From positions 1 through 12,797 of the forward strand of contig JBBRPC010000097.1 of the NCBI GenBank assembly GCA_038228615.1: a stretch of DNA of 12,797 nucleotides, in the 5' to 3' direction. Every line of letters starts with the position of its first letter. Within the stretch, counting starts at the first letter, position 1. Below the pieces are notes generated by a model, which worked only from the letters and a program-made list of their open reading frames with translations, ran no database searches and was not told the DNA's origin. Shown here piece after piece: positions 7,201 through 11,629 of the stretch. Both the position numbers and the translations under genes were made by a program. The DNA comes from F1-120-MAGs023 sp038228615 (GTDB lineage Bacteria; Actinomycetota; Acidimicrobiia; IMCC26256; PALSA-610).

Positions 7201-8512
7201 GACTGACAGTGATGGTGCGATCGTTGGCTACGCGTGGGACTTTGGCGATGGTGCGACCGCGACCGGCGTTACGACGAGTCACACCTACGCCACGAGCGGT
7301 ACCTACACGGTGACGCTCACGGTAATTGACGACCTTGGTGTCTCGACGGCGGCGTCGCACTCGGTCACACCAAACGCGCCGCCCGTTGCGGCGTTCGTTC
7401 CCTCGTGCGTGCTCCTGGCCTGCACCGTCGACGCTGCGACATCGTCGGATCCCGACGGGACCATCGCTTCGTATGCTTGGCAATTCAGTGATGGTGCGAC
7501 TGCATCGGGTGTGACGGCGAGTCATACCTTTGCGATCGCGGGTACCTGGCCGATCACGCTGACGGTGCTCGACAACTCGGGCGCTGCCGCTTCGAAGACA
7601 ATCTTGGTGACTGTCGCACCAACAGTCGCTCCGACGATCTACGCGCAAGATGGCTTCGGGCGCACGACTGCAAACGGCTGGGGAACAGCCGACCTTGGTG
7701 GCGCATGGACTGCCTCTGGAACTGCGACGAACTTTGCCGTCAATGGCGGCGTTGGAAAAATGCTCATGCCGGTCACTGCAACGAGCGACGCGGTCCGCCT
7801 CAACGGCGTGACCAATACCGACTTCGACGTCCAGGCTCGTTTGAGCTACGACAAGACCCAAGTCGGGACCGGTTCGTGGGTCAATATCGTTGGTCGCTAC
7901 ATCGGCACCAATCAGGAGTATCGAGCCCGGATCCGTTTCGGTGGTGCGACAGTGCTTGCCGCTGCCTACAAACTTGCAGGCAGCGCGGCGGTGATCGTCG
8001 GTTCCGAAATCAACACAGGTCTGGCATCCGCGCCGAACACTTGGTATCGGGTACGGATGAATGTGACCGGTACGAATCCAACAACGATCAAGATCAAGGT
8101 GTGGGCCGACAATGTTGGCGAACCCGCCGCATGGACCGTCACAGTGACCGACGCTTCCGCGTCGTTGCAGGTTCCGGGCGTCGCCGGACTCTCGTCGTAC
8201 TCCGGTGGTTCGAGTTCGTACCCGATGACCTTCAGCGTCGACGACTTCGCGCTGCGCCCGGCGAATCTGCCACCCGTGGCATCGTTTGTGCCAACGTGCG
8301 CGGGAGGTCTGCAGTGCTCGGTCGACGCGTCGGCTTCGACCGATGATGGTTCTGTCGCCTCCTACGACTGGGCATGGGGCGATGGAGCGACCTCGACCGG
8401 CGTGAACTCGGCGCATACCTTCGCCGCACCTGGGAACTACACCGTGACGTTGACAGTGACCGACAATCAGGGCGTGAAGACCGTGTTCGCGCAGGGAGTA
8501 ATCGTAACCTGA
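1250..8512 (+). CDS. Giant secreted multidomain protein: cohesin-like, CSLREA beta-helix, 12 PKD domains, 3 LamG-like modules
   Basis: About 2420 residues. Residues 1-33 form a signal peptide (hydrophobic LGVVVALVCGATFATGFA, then ANA before VA). Residues about 37-166 resemble a cohesin-type beta-sandwich. A Ser/Ala-rich linker follows, then at about 240-684 a right-handed parallel beta-helix opening with CSLRAAIQEA (CSLREA-type) and carrying repeated N.IG....G rungs. An Ig-like segment (about 697-781) precedes twelve PKD domains (typical core W(N/D)FGDG) in blocks of 2, 4, 5 and 1, separated by three LamG-like modules at about 954-1169, 1507-1719 and 2126-2338. No sortase motif, C-terminal membrane segment or dockerin is visible, so it is probably released or held non-covalently. 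Expected role is adhesion or extracellular matrix; ligand unknown. The frame is open further upstream to 761, but ATG 1250 sits directly before the signal peptide. TTG 1241 or GTG 1259 are alternatives; the RBS is poor for all. It is the first gene of a three-gene operon. Confidence 0.9.
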   Translation: MRHVGNLGVVVALVCGATFATGFATGGTANAVATDAPVVEIQSPVALRSGSLIHARVVVHHASLVRAAQFTLAFDRSSLQFDGAQAPAHVTGLNTVEHIEGLTTGFFSTRTQASTPSATDLVTEVVLAPRTSGHFEVSLRDVVLTDAAGNRLAANVHNRIVVAVGAGSTRHAAPRAHRSPTHDVVAADDSRDAGSAQADWTVATENGSCVASSCATVADIQRAAAQPRAFGASSLSGPSSYTFVVDTNSDAADAVVGDGICAIPGGGCSLRAAIQEADTRVVPSTINFNIPGAGIHALAPATRYPILSNIVAPITIDGFTQPGASVNTDPLASNAQYTIEIQGMGPGAIDAFLITGSNVTIRGLDIHGFGRHIWMLGANAFNNTVEGSLIGLLPDGTADPLITLAIGKSCIVMQGGANHNHVGVPGDANRNVVSGCAHQNIATYDDATDYNVIQNNIIGLDPTGTLRRGAKSHGVDINTWSSHTLIGGTGPGERNVSSGNTGNGVEVSHGVGTQFNQVVGNYIGTTLDGNSIAPYTRNGQVGVRIEGNPFCPTTCDPDISYQSVIGNVIANSGEAGIFTDKGSNHTTIQGNTIGLTANGGDGRNNIVGIRIEAGSFGDVVSNNIISNNDNGLQIVPTGASPPNANSSPTNFNTISQNSIYNNGVGGVTALGIDLAPLGQVNTAGNADPAVNESMLAPTLSSPKAAAVDASTCANCTVELFISDRAAGLFGSGRTFLTSGVADGSGFVRLFVPAIAQGQSVTATATNLNGSSSEFSRNVAIPVPRPSNVAPIASFTSSCSHLSCTLNGTASHDTDGSIVRYQWNFGDGATTEGATASHSYTSGGSFVVTLTVTDDDAATGAMADSVNAVDLPPVASFTAGCSFQLCNFDASASTDPDGPIASYAWTFGDGTAGTGVTTPHTYGASGAFTVTLTVDDGNGATNATSQLFNITALPTGTLAVDTFSRTSTNTWGSADLGGVYGVSPAPTDYSVGGGVGKINGNAATSARFAFLNSTNVRDSDSVVDIATNKAPAGGTWGQVAGQTARRQNASLEYRLRLRFPVGGGVKISIAKVVNSSTEVQIGNEVNVPGATYTPGQMFTTRLRVTGVNPTTLQAKAWTTGTSEPLAWAVSTTDSQAELQVAGTSGLRTYLGGSASNVPVLWSFDNYRMQVVNTAPTASFTVSCTNSLCSFDGSSSNDPDGTIASYAWNFGDGTSGTGVTTTHDYGSAFGPYMPVLTVTDNFNATGTLSTPLNVSNISPHAQINVNCVDLNCTLTSTGSIDPDGTITQYSWDFGDGYSASGASVAHTFATPDVYTIALTVTDDDGAIDGTTQTVTVLAPNQLPAASFTQNCVLLDCSFDATASSDADGTIANYLWNFGDGTTGTGPTPSHSFAYTSNYNVSLTVTDDRLGTGTTSHSVAVVGPNVAPTANAAVNCTLMTCAYSSTGSVDPDGTIVSYAWNFGDGTSASTASASHTYAIAGTWPVTLTVTDNSSAVGTKVAFAVVSPAVAPSTIAQDSFGRTVANGWGSADLGGPWTLTGSAANFTVNGSAGTQKVTAIGGSTAAYLNGPVGSDLDVRTKIATDKAATGQGQWINITVRKVSTNNEYRVRVRMGSTGVFLAAAKLAGSSSSSLVGAEISAGLSYVPGQYYQVRAEAIGSNPTTIRAKVWVDGTSEPSAWMLIRTDATAGVQGSGSIGFSTFDSATPAPVVFSFANLVVGPANAAPIASFAVNCVGHACTNDASASSDDVAIASYVWNFGDGITSSGVTASHTYSAAGVYSVTLTVTDNQGVSSVATHSATVNLAPTANISVSCNGLTCAVNGSASSDPDGTIASYAWNFGDGATATGVTANHTYATSGNETVTLLVTDNLGASASTTALITPNAPPIALFSVSCASYACSADASTSFDPDGTIASYAWDFGDGTTATGVTANHTYAGSGTHTVTLTVTDNLTATASIQHNALTDLAPTASFTLNCTLLACSMNATASTDSDGAIVGYAWDFGDGATATGVTTSHTYATSGTYTVTLTVIDDLGVSTAASHSVTPNAPPVAAFVPSCVLLACTVDAATSSDPDGTIASYAWQFSDGATASGVTASHTFAIAGTWPITLTVLDNSGAAASKTILVTVAPTVAPTIYAQDGFGRTTANGWGTADLGGAWTASGTATNFAVNGGVGKMLMPVTATSDAVRLNGVTNTDFDVQARLSYDKTQVGTGSWVNIVGRYIGTNQEYRARIRFGGATVLAAAYKLAGSAAVIVGSEINTGLASAPNTWYRVRMNVTGTNPTTIKIKVWADNVGEPAAWTVTVTDASASLQVPGVAGLSSYSGGSSSYPMTFSVDDFALRPANLPPVASFVPTCAGGLQCSVDASASTDDGSVASYDWAWGDGATSTGVNSAHTFAAPGNYTVTLTVTDNQGVKTVFAQGVIVT
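3604..4107 (+). repeat. PKD domain block 1 (PKD 1-2)
   Basis: Two tandem PKD domains of about 82 residues each, with cores WNFGDGA and WTFGDGT and the typical HTY/HSY...V.LTV.D end. Each begins with a strand holding a C-x4-C pair (CSHLSC and CSFQLC). They follow the Ig-like segment and precede the first LamG-like module. Confidence 0.85.
4110..4755 (+). repeat. LamG-like module, copy 1
   Basis: This copy, about 215 residues, opens with DTFSRTSTNTWGSADLGG and ends near WSFDNYRMQVV. Shared landmarks with the other two copies are WG(S/T)ADLGG, a D.A..KA/DK block, EYR.R.R, G.NPTT..AK.W and EP.AW. The fold is expected to be a concanavalin-like jelly roll, which often binds glycans; binding itself is inferred. 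It is the most diverged of the three copies. Confidence 0.7.
4762..5755 (+). repeat. PKD domain block 2 (PKD 3-6)
   Basis: Four tandem PKD domains with cores WNFGDGT, WDFGDGY, WNFGDGT and WNFGDGT. The cysteine pairs are CTNSLC, CVDLNC, CVLLDC and CTLMTC. Each has a D.DGTI turn before the core. PKD 3 is slightly longer between the core and the final strand (DYGSAFGPYMPVLTV). Confidence 0.85.
5770..6405 (+). repeat. LamG-like module, copy 2
   Basis: Opens with AQDSFGRTVANGWGSADLGG and runs about 212 residues to FSFANLVVGPANA. It is clearly closer to copy 3 than to copy 1: both have the AQD.FGRT.ANGWG opening and both follow a PKD ending in an AGTWP.TLTV strand. This suggests that the PKD + LamG pair was duplicated as a unit. 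Confidence 0.7.
6719..6804 (+). repeat. Near-identical direct repeat, copy 1 (in PKD 8)
   Basis: This 86-bp stretch, from the D-P-D-G-T-I turn to the N-H-T-Y strand of PKD 8, matches 6962-7047 with three differences by eye, at an offset of 243 bp (81 codons, one PKD unit). Its flanks differ much more. Confidence 0.8.
6962..7047 (+). repeat. Near-identical direct repeat, copy 2 (in PKD 9)
   Basis: Partner of 6719-6804. The three differences give WDFGDGT here against WNFGDGA in PKD 8; the remaining codons are the same even at third positions, which points to recent exchange rather than protein-level selection alone. Confidence 0.8.
7627..8262 (+). repeat. LamG-like module, copy 3
   Basis: Opens with AQDGFGRTTANGWGTADLGG and runs about 212 residues to FSVDDFALRPANL. 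It keeps the EYRARIR, G.NPTTIK.K.W and EPAAW landmarks. It is followed by a single terminal PKD domain. Confidence 0.7.
8269..8512 (+). repeat. Terminal PKD domain (PKD 12)
   Basis: The last 80 residues are one PKD domain with the core altered to WAWGDGA and the cysteines spaced C-x5-C (CAGGLQC) instead of C-x4-C. The protein stops right after the last strand, with no anchor or sorting signal. Confidence 0.85.
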
Positions 8513-8516
8513 GGTT

Positions 8517-9434
8517 GTGGATCAACGAGCGCAGTCGCCCGGCACTTCGAGACGCGGCCGCGTGTTGGGGCGAAGCGAAGTAGTGGAAGCAGTGCGTCAC
8601 TCTGGGCGCGTCGCGATTCAGGCACTCGGGACGTTGACTGCTGGTTCGCGAACCGTCCCGGATTTCTTGATCATCGGAGCGAAACGGACTGGATCGACAT
8701 CGCTGTTTCGATATCTCGAACAACATCCGAACATTGCGCCGCTGTTTCCCAGTTCGCGGCTGCCTCTCATGCGTGAGAACCAGAAAGGTGTTCACTACTT
8801 CGACAGCAATTTCGAACGTGGCGAGGCGTGGTATCGCGGGCACTTTCAAACGGCTTCGGCGCGGCGGGCCGGTCGGCTGCTCGCTGGTGAGGCCTCGCCG
8901 TACTACCTGTTTCATCCCCTGGCGGCTGAACGCGCGGCGGCGCTCATGCCGACAGCGAAGATCATCGTGCTGCTGCGCGATCCGGTCGAGCGAGCATTTT
9001 CTCATTGGAGTGAGCAACGTCGCAACGGGGTTGAGGTACTGAGCTTCGCGGATGCGCTTGACGCTGAGACAGCACGAGTCGCCGACGCTGAACAGCAGCT
9101 GTTGGAGCACCGACTGCAACATTCGTTTGCACATGAACAACAGTCGTATGCCGCACAAAGTTGCTACGCGGCGTCCCTGCAACGCTGGATCGATCGATAC
9201 GGCGCGAATCGCGTGCTGGTCCGCAAAAGCGAAGATTTCTACGCGCGGACACAGCAGGTTTTCGATGATGTGACTGAGTTTCTCGGAATTGACCGCCACG
9301 TGTTGCGCGATGTTGCACCGTGGAATGCTGCGCCGAAGACGGAGCTCGATCCTCGTGTGCGGGCGCGTCTTGCGACCTATTTGCTCGATGACGCCATCGC
9401 GACGCGCGATCTCGTAGGCATCACATGGCCGTAG
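8517..9434 (+). CDS. PAPS-dependent sulfotransferase
   Basis: Predicted to transfer a sulfuryl group from PAPS to a hydroxyl or amine. The 305-residue protein has the 5'-phosphosulfate loop at about 52-64 (IIGAKRTGSTSLF), a KGVHYFD segment at 90-96 as in heparan-sulfate-type bacterial sulfotransferases, and the 3'-phosphate site at about 149-163 (IIVLLRDPVERAFSHW region). SYAAQSCYAASLQRW and the RKSEDFY...VFDDVTEFLG block complete the usual fold. There is no signal peptide or membrane segment, so it is expected in the cytoplasm. The start at GTG 8517, four bases after the exoprotein stop, would allow coupled translation. GTG 8583 (residue 23) is an alternative, since the domain begins later and the RBS is weak. 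The acceptor is unknown; candidates are a lipid- or nucleotide-linked sugar, or the peptide made by the flanking NRPS genes. Confidence 0.88.
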   Translation: MDQRAQSPGTSRRGRVLGRSEVVEAVRHSGRVAIQALGTLTAGSRTVPDFLIIGAKRTGSTSLFRYLEQHPNIAPLFPSSRLPLMRENQKGVHYFDSNFERGEAWYRGHFQTASARRAGRLLAGEASPYYLFHPLAAERAAALMPTAKIIVLLRDPVERAFSHWSEQRRNGVEVLSFADALDAETARVADAEQQLLEHRLQHSFAHEQQSYAAQSCYAASLQRWIDRYGANRVLVRKSEDFYARTQQVFDDVTEFLGIDRHVLRDVAPWNAAPKTELDPRVRARLATYLLDDAIATRDLVGITWP

Positions 9435-10315
9435 CGCAGTATGTCCGCTACGCCGGCAATCCTCGCTTGCACATTCCCGTCGGGTTGGGGCGTGGTTCCG
9501 CTGCCGCGATCGCGACGTCGATGGCGTGTAAACCATTTCCGGTTGCTGTCCATCACCTCGCCTGGGCCGCGGCAGGAATTGGCGGGACGATCGTGATCCC
9601 TGGGAGGCGTGGACCGCTCGAAGTGCCGCCGAGTTTCGCTGCCGTCATGGAGTCGGTTCGCGATGCGGTTGGTCCTTTTGATACGGCTGCGGTATCGACG
9701 CGTCGCCAGGCCGATCGACCGGCCTATTTGGTGTTGGCATTCCGCGACAAACTTCCTGTTGCATTCGTCAAGATTGTGCCATTCGAAAGTGCTGGCGGGC
9801 CGTCGGTCGAACGACAGTGTCTCGCCCAGCTCTCTCAGTCGACGACAGCTCCGGTGTTGGTGCCACGGCTCCTCGCGACGGGTGAATCGCACGAGTACGA
9901 ATGGACTGCAATGACTCCGTTGCCGGCGCGCCCGCATCGGCCAGCATGGCGGGTGGATGCGGAATCGATTGCCCGCTGGTTGCAGACGGAATTGGGCGCA
10001 GTATTGCCCCGAACCGGTCCGAGCGATTGGGTACCAATCCATGGTGATTTCGCGCCATGGAACCTCCGAAAATTCCTTGGGGATGGTACCGGGCTCTACG
10101 ACTTCGAAGATGCTCGCTACGGACCCGGCGATGCCGACGTGACCTTTTGGAACCTCGCATGTGCGACCCTGCGACGCCGTCCGCTGCAGCAATTGGTACA
10201 ACGATCGACCTACCAATTCTGGGAAGAATTTCTCACGGAGCGACTCTCACAACAGACGACACCGGACCTCGATCATTTGCTGCTTGCAACCCTTCGCGAC
10301 GCGTCGCTCACCTGA
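9425..10315 (+). CDS. Aminoglycoside/choline-kinase-like phosphotransferase (APH family)
   Basis: The 296-residue protein has the kinase-like fold signature HGDFAPWN at 206-213 (catalytic Asp208 and metal-binding Asn213), followed by LYDFEDA with metal-binding Asp226. VAFVKIV supplies a likely ATP-binding Lys116, and SVERQCLAQL a Glu129 suited to pair with it. The N-terminal 70 residues are atypical and may form a separate cap. The ATG lies 10 bp inside the end of the sulfotransferase gene, with an AGG six bases upstream, so the two are probably translationally coupled and functionally linked. The family phosphorylates small hydroxylated molecules (aminoglycosides, choline, homoserine, sugars); the substrate here cannot be named. 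An antibiotic-resistance role is possible but not favoured, given the tight link to a sulfotransferase and an exoprotein. Confidence 0.82.
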   Translation: MAVAQYVRYAGNPRLHIPVGLGRGSAAAIATSMACKPFPVAVHHLAWAAAGIGGTIVIPGRRGPLEVPPSFAAVMESVRDAVGPFDTAAVSTRRQADRPAYLVLAFRDKLPVAFVKIVPFESAGGPSVERQCLAQLSQSTTAPVLVPRLLATGESHEYEWTAMTPLPARPHRPAWRVDAESIARWLQTELGAVLPRTGPSDWVPIHGDFAPWNLRKFLGDGTGLYDFEDARYGPGDADVTFWNLACATLRRRPLQQLVQRSTYQFWEEFLTERLSQQTTPDLDHLLLATLRDASLT

Positions 10316-10356
10316 GACGCGGGCTCGTTCGTTCGGGCCAGGTTCCCTGCGTCGAA

Positions 10357-11250
10357 CTAGCGACCGCGACGCCGTGGCGCGAGATCTCTGATCCAATGGT
10401 CGGTCGTGCGAATCAAGCGTTGTCGTACATACGACACGATCGCGGCGTCGATCACAAGCGTCGTTGCAGCGAACAACAGTAGAGCAGCGATCAATGCGTG
10501 GTCGACGACCCATGACGGTGGAGGGAAATGAGTCGGAGCCGAACGGTACGCGATCACGAGACCGAAGTCGGTAAACGCAGCCACAGCAATCCAGGTGTCG
10601 CGGCGCGAAGGTTCACCTTCATCTGCGATGTTGACGGTGTAGTTGCGGCTCACCGCGAGTATCCACAGTGCAGCGATTGCTGCTCCTGCGATGGCATCGC
10701 TCGGCCGATGCAACGCGCCGACAACGACCGCCACCATGATTGCTGCGGTGAGTACCGCGCAGAGTGCCGCTGTGGCCCGGCGGCGCCACGGGGGTGAAAG
10801 CATGATGATCGACAGGCCGGACGCAACAACGAACGCGCTGTGCCCGCTCGGGAATGTGGAACCCCCGAGCCATGATGGAATGTCGTTTGCATTGGGGCGG
10901 GGGAGTATCGGCTTCAAGACCTCGCAGAACAACACGGGCGGCAGAATCAAAAGCATCAGCGTACGCAACGTGGGGAGCAGCCGTTGCGACGCCCACGCCG
11001 ACATTGCCGTCGCCAAGAGAAGCAAGCTGACGGCTGCGATGGCGTCGGGCGCGTGTTGCGGGGATGGAACGCCATCGCGGCTCAAGCGTCGCGGGAACTT
11101 ATGAATAGTGGAGTAGAGCTTCGCCGCGTCGTCGAAGCGCCGACCACGCGCGGTGAATACGAAGACGACGTATAACCCAACAACGACACCTGTGCCCAAC
11201 AACAGCGTGCGACGACGTGCCCGCGTATTCGCGACGACAGGTATGGACAT
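10357..11250 (-). CDS. PAP2-family membrane phosphatase
   Basis: The 297-residue membrane protein has about seven hydrophobic segments (near residues 15-34, 69-86, 95-112, 138-152, 159-179, 184-200 and 251-275). PAP2 motifs are present: C1 as KPILPRP (Lys113-Pro119), C2 as FPSGHSA with PSGH at 134-137, and C3 as HRPSD with His181 and Asp185. The Arg usually six residues before the C3 His is Val here. Members remove phosphate from lipid phosphates such as phosphatidic acid or undecaprenyl diphosphate; a role in carrier recycling or lipid phosphate turnover is inferred. ATG 11250 is chosen over the in-frame GTG 11256 because AGGTG sits just upstream of the ATG. It lies 37 bp after the 79-residue gene on the same strand, so co-transcription is likely. 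It converges on the phosphotransferase gene, with 41 bp between the stops and no clear terminator hairpin. Confidence 0.88.
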   Translation of the reverse strand: MSIPVVANTRARRRTLLLGTGVVVGLYVVFVFTARGRRFDDAAKLYSTIHKFPRRLSRDGVPSPQHAPDAIAAVSLLLLATAMSAWASQRLLPTLRTLMLLILPPVLFCEVLKPILPRPNANDIPSWLGGSTFPSGHSAFVVASGLSIIMLSPPWRRRATAALCAVLTAAIMVAVVVGALHRPSDAIAGAAIAALWILAVSRNYTVNIADEGEPSRRDTWIAVAAFTDFGLVIAYRSAPTHFPPPSWVVDHALIAALLLFAATTLVIDAAIVSYVRQRLIRTTDHWIRDLAPRRRGR

Positions 11251-11287
11251 GGTCACCTACGGTAACCGCCCACGATGAGGCTGGTGA

Positions 11288-11527
11288 TCAAACTGCGCGT
11301 AAGTTGATTCGGTCGCTCGCCTCGGCAACTGGCAACTGTGACTCGACACGACGAATCGACGCGATGCGATCGGTGCGCAGGCTCGCGACGCGCAATGACC
11401 AACCGGTCATCTTTGCGTGACCACCATCGGCCACAAAGAACGTCGTAAATGGACCTTCGAGTTGATACGCAGTGGCTTCGTTGACCATTTCGCGGTCACC
11501 ATCGAGGGTCGTAATTTCGAATGGCAT
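11288..11527 (-). CDS. Small conserved-looking protein of unknown function (79 aa)
   Basis: I do not recognise a named family. The 79-residue protein has no signal peptide, membrane segment or cysteine. Its order suggests a small beta-rich fold: alternating strands in MPFEITTLDGD, the segment YQLEGPFTTFFVADGG, then WSLRVASLRTDRIASIRRVE with alternating hydrophobic residues. Coding status is supported by an excellent GGAGG seven bases before ATG 11527 and by its place between the NRPS end and the PAP2 gene on the same strand. An upstream in-frame start at 11557 would add ten residues (MLTPTPGGSS) but ignores this RBS. It could be an accessory protein of the peptide cluster or an unrelated housekeeping protein. 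Confidence 0.72.
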   Translation of the reverse strand: MPFEITTLDGDREMVNEATAYQLEGPFTTFFVADGGHAKMTGWSLRVASLRTDRIASIRRVESQLPVAEASDRINLRAV

Positions 11528-11534
11528 CGAGCTA

Positions 11535-11539
11535 CCTCC
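11535..11539 (-). promoter_or_regulatory. Ribosome binding site of the 79-residue gene
   Basis: GGAGG on the minus strand, seven bases before ATG 11527. It decides the start in favour of 11527 over 11557. Confidence 0.75.
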
Positions 11540-11577
11540 AGGTGTCGGCGTGAGCATTAGTTGTAACCCATTCGGCT

Positions 11578-11620
11578 TGTGGACAGCTAGTAGCGCGACG
11601 TGTGGAATTGCTGTGGATAA
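11578..11620. promoter_or_regulatory. Three TGTGGA motifs including a perfect DnaA-box 9-mer
   Basis: In the 102-bp gap between the NRPS stop and the 79-residue gene, the plus strand reads TGTGGACAG (11578-11586), TGTGGAATT (11601-11609) and TGTGGATAA (11612-11620). The last is the exact complement of the consensus DnaA box TTATCCACA. The starts are 23 and 11 bp apart, about two turns and one turn of helix. There is no AT-rich unwinding region or replication gene, so an origin is not proposed; a regulator site or chance is more likely. Confidence 0.25.
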
Positions 11621-11629
11621 CCTCGCGCC

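Larger units (their letters stand above)
6409..7611 (+). repeat. PKD domain block 3 (PKD 7-11)
   Basis: Five tandem PKD domains with cysteine pairs CVGHAC, CNGLTC, CASYAC, CTLLAC and CVLLAC. The cores are WNFGDGI, WNFGDGA, WDFGDGT, WDFGDGA and an altered WQFSDGA in PKD 11. PKD 7 lacks the DGTI turn (DDVAI instead). PKD 8 and 9 contain a nearly identical 86-bp stretch, a sign of recent duplication or gene conversion. Confidence 0.85.

Noticed and set aside
7148..8416. 422-codon open frame on the minus strand
   Set aside because: Antisense to PKD 10 through PKD 12; its low-complexity Arg-rich content mirrors the repeats.
3604..8512. CRISPR array or satellite repeat
   Set aside because: The repetition is at protein-domain scale (about 243 bp) within one open frame and reflects PKD and LamG-like units, not spaced short direct repeats.
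8232..9536. 434-codon open frame on the minus strand
   Set aside because: Antisense to the sulfotransferase, whose motifs are unmistakable on the plus strand.
9425..10315. Aminoglycoside resistance gene
   Set aside because: Only the general kinase-fold motifs are seen; nothing points to a specific resistance enzyme, and the overlap with the sulfotransferase suggests a metabolic role.
10296..10321. Terminator between the convergent genes (12-bp palindrome at 10296-10307; 6-bp stem 10300-10305/10316-10321)
   Set aside because: The palindrome has no loop and lies inside the coding end; the 6-bp stem has a 10-base loop and no T-run follows, so no intrinsic terminator can be supported.
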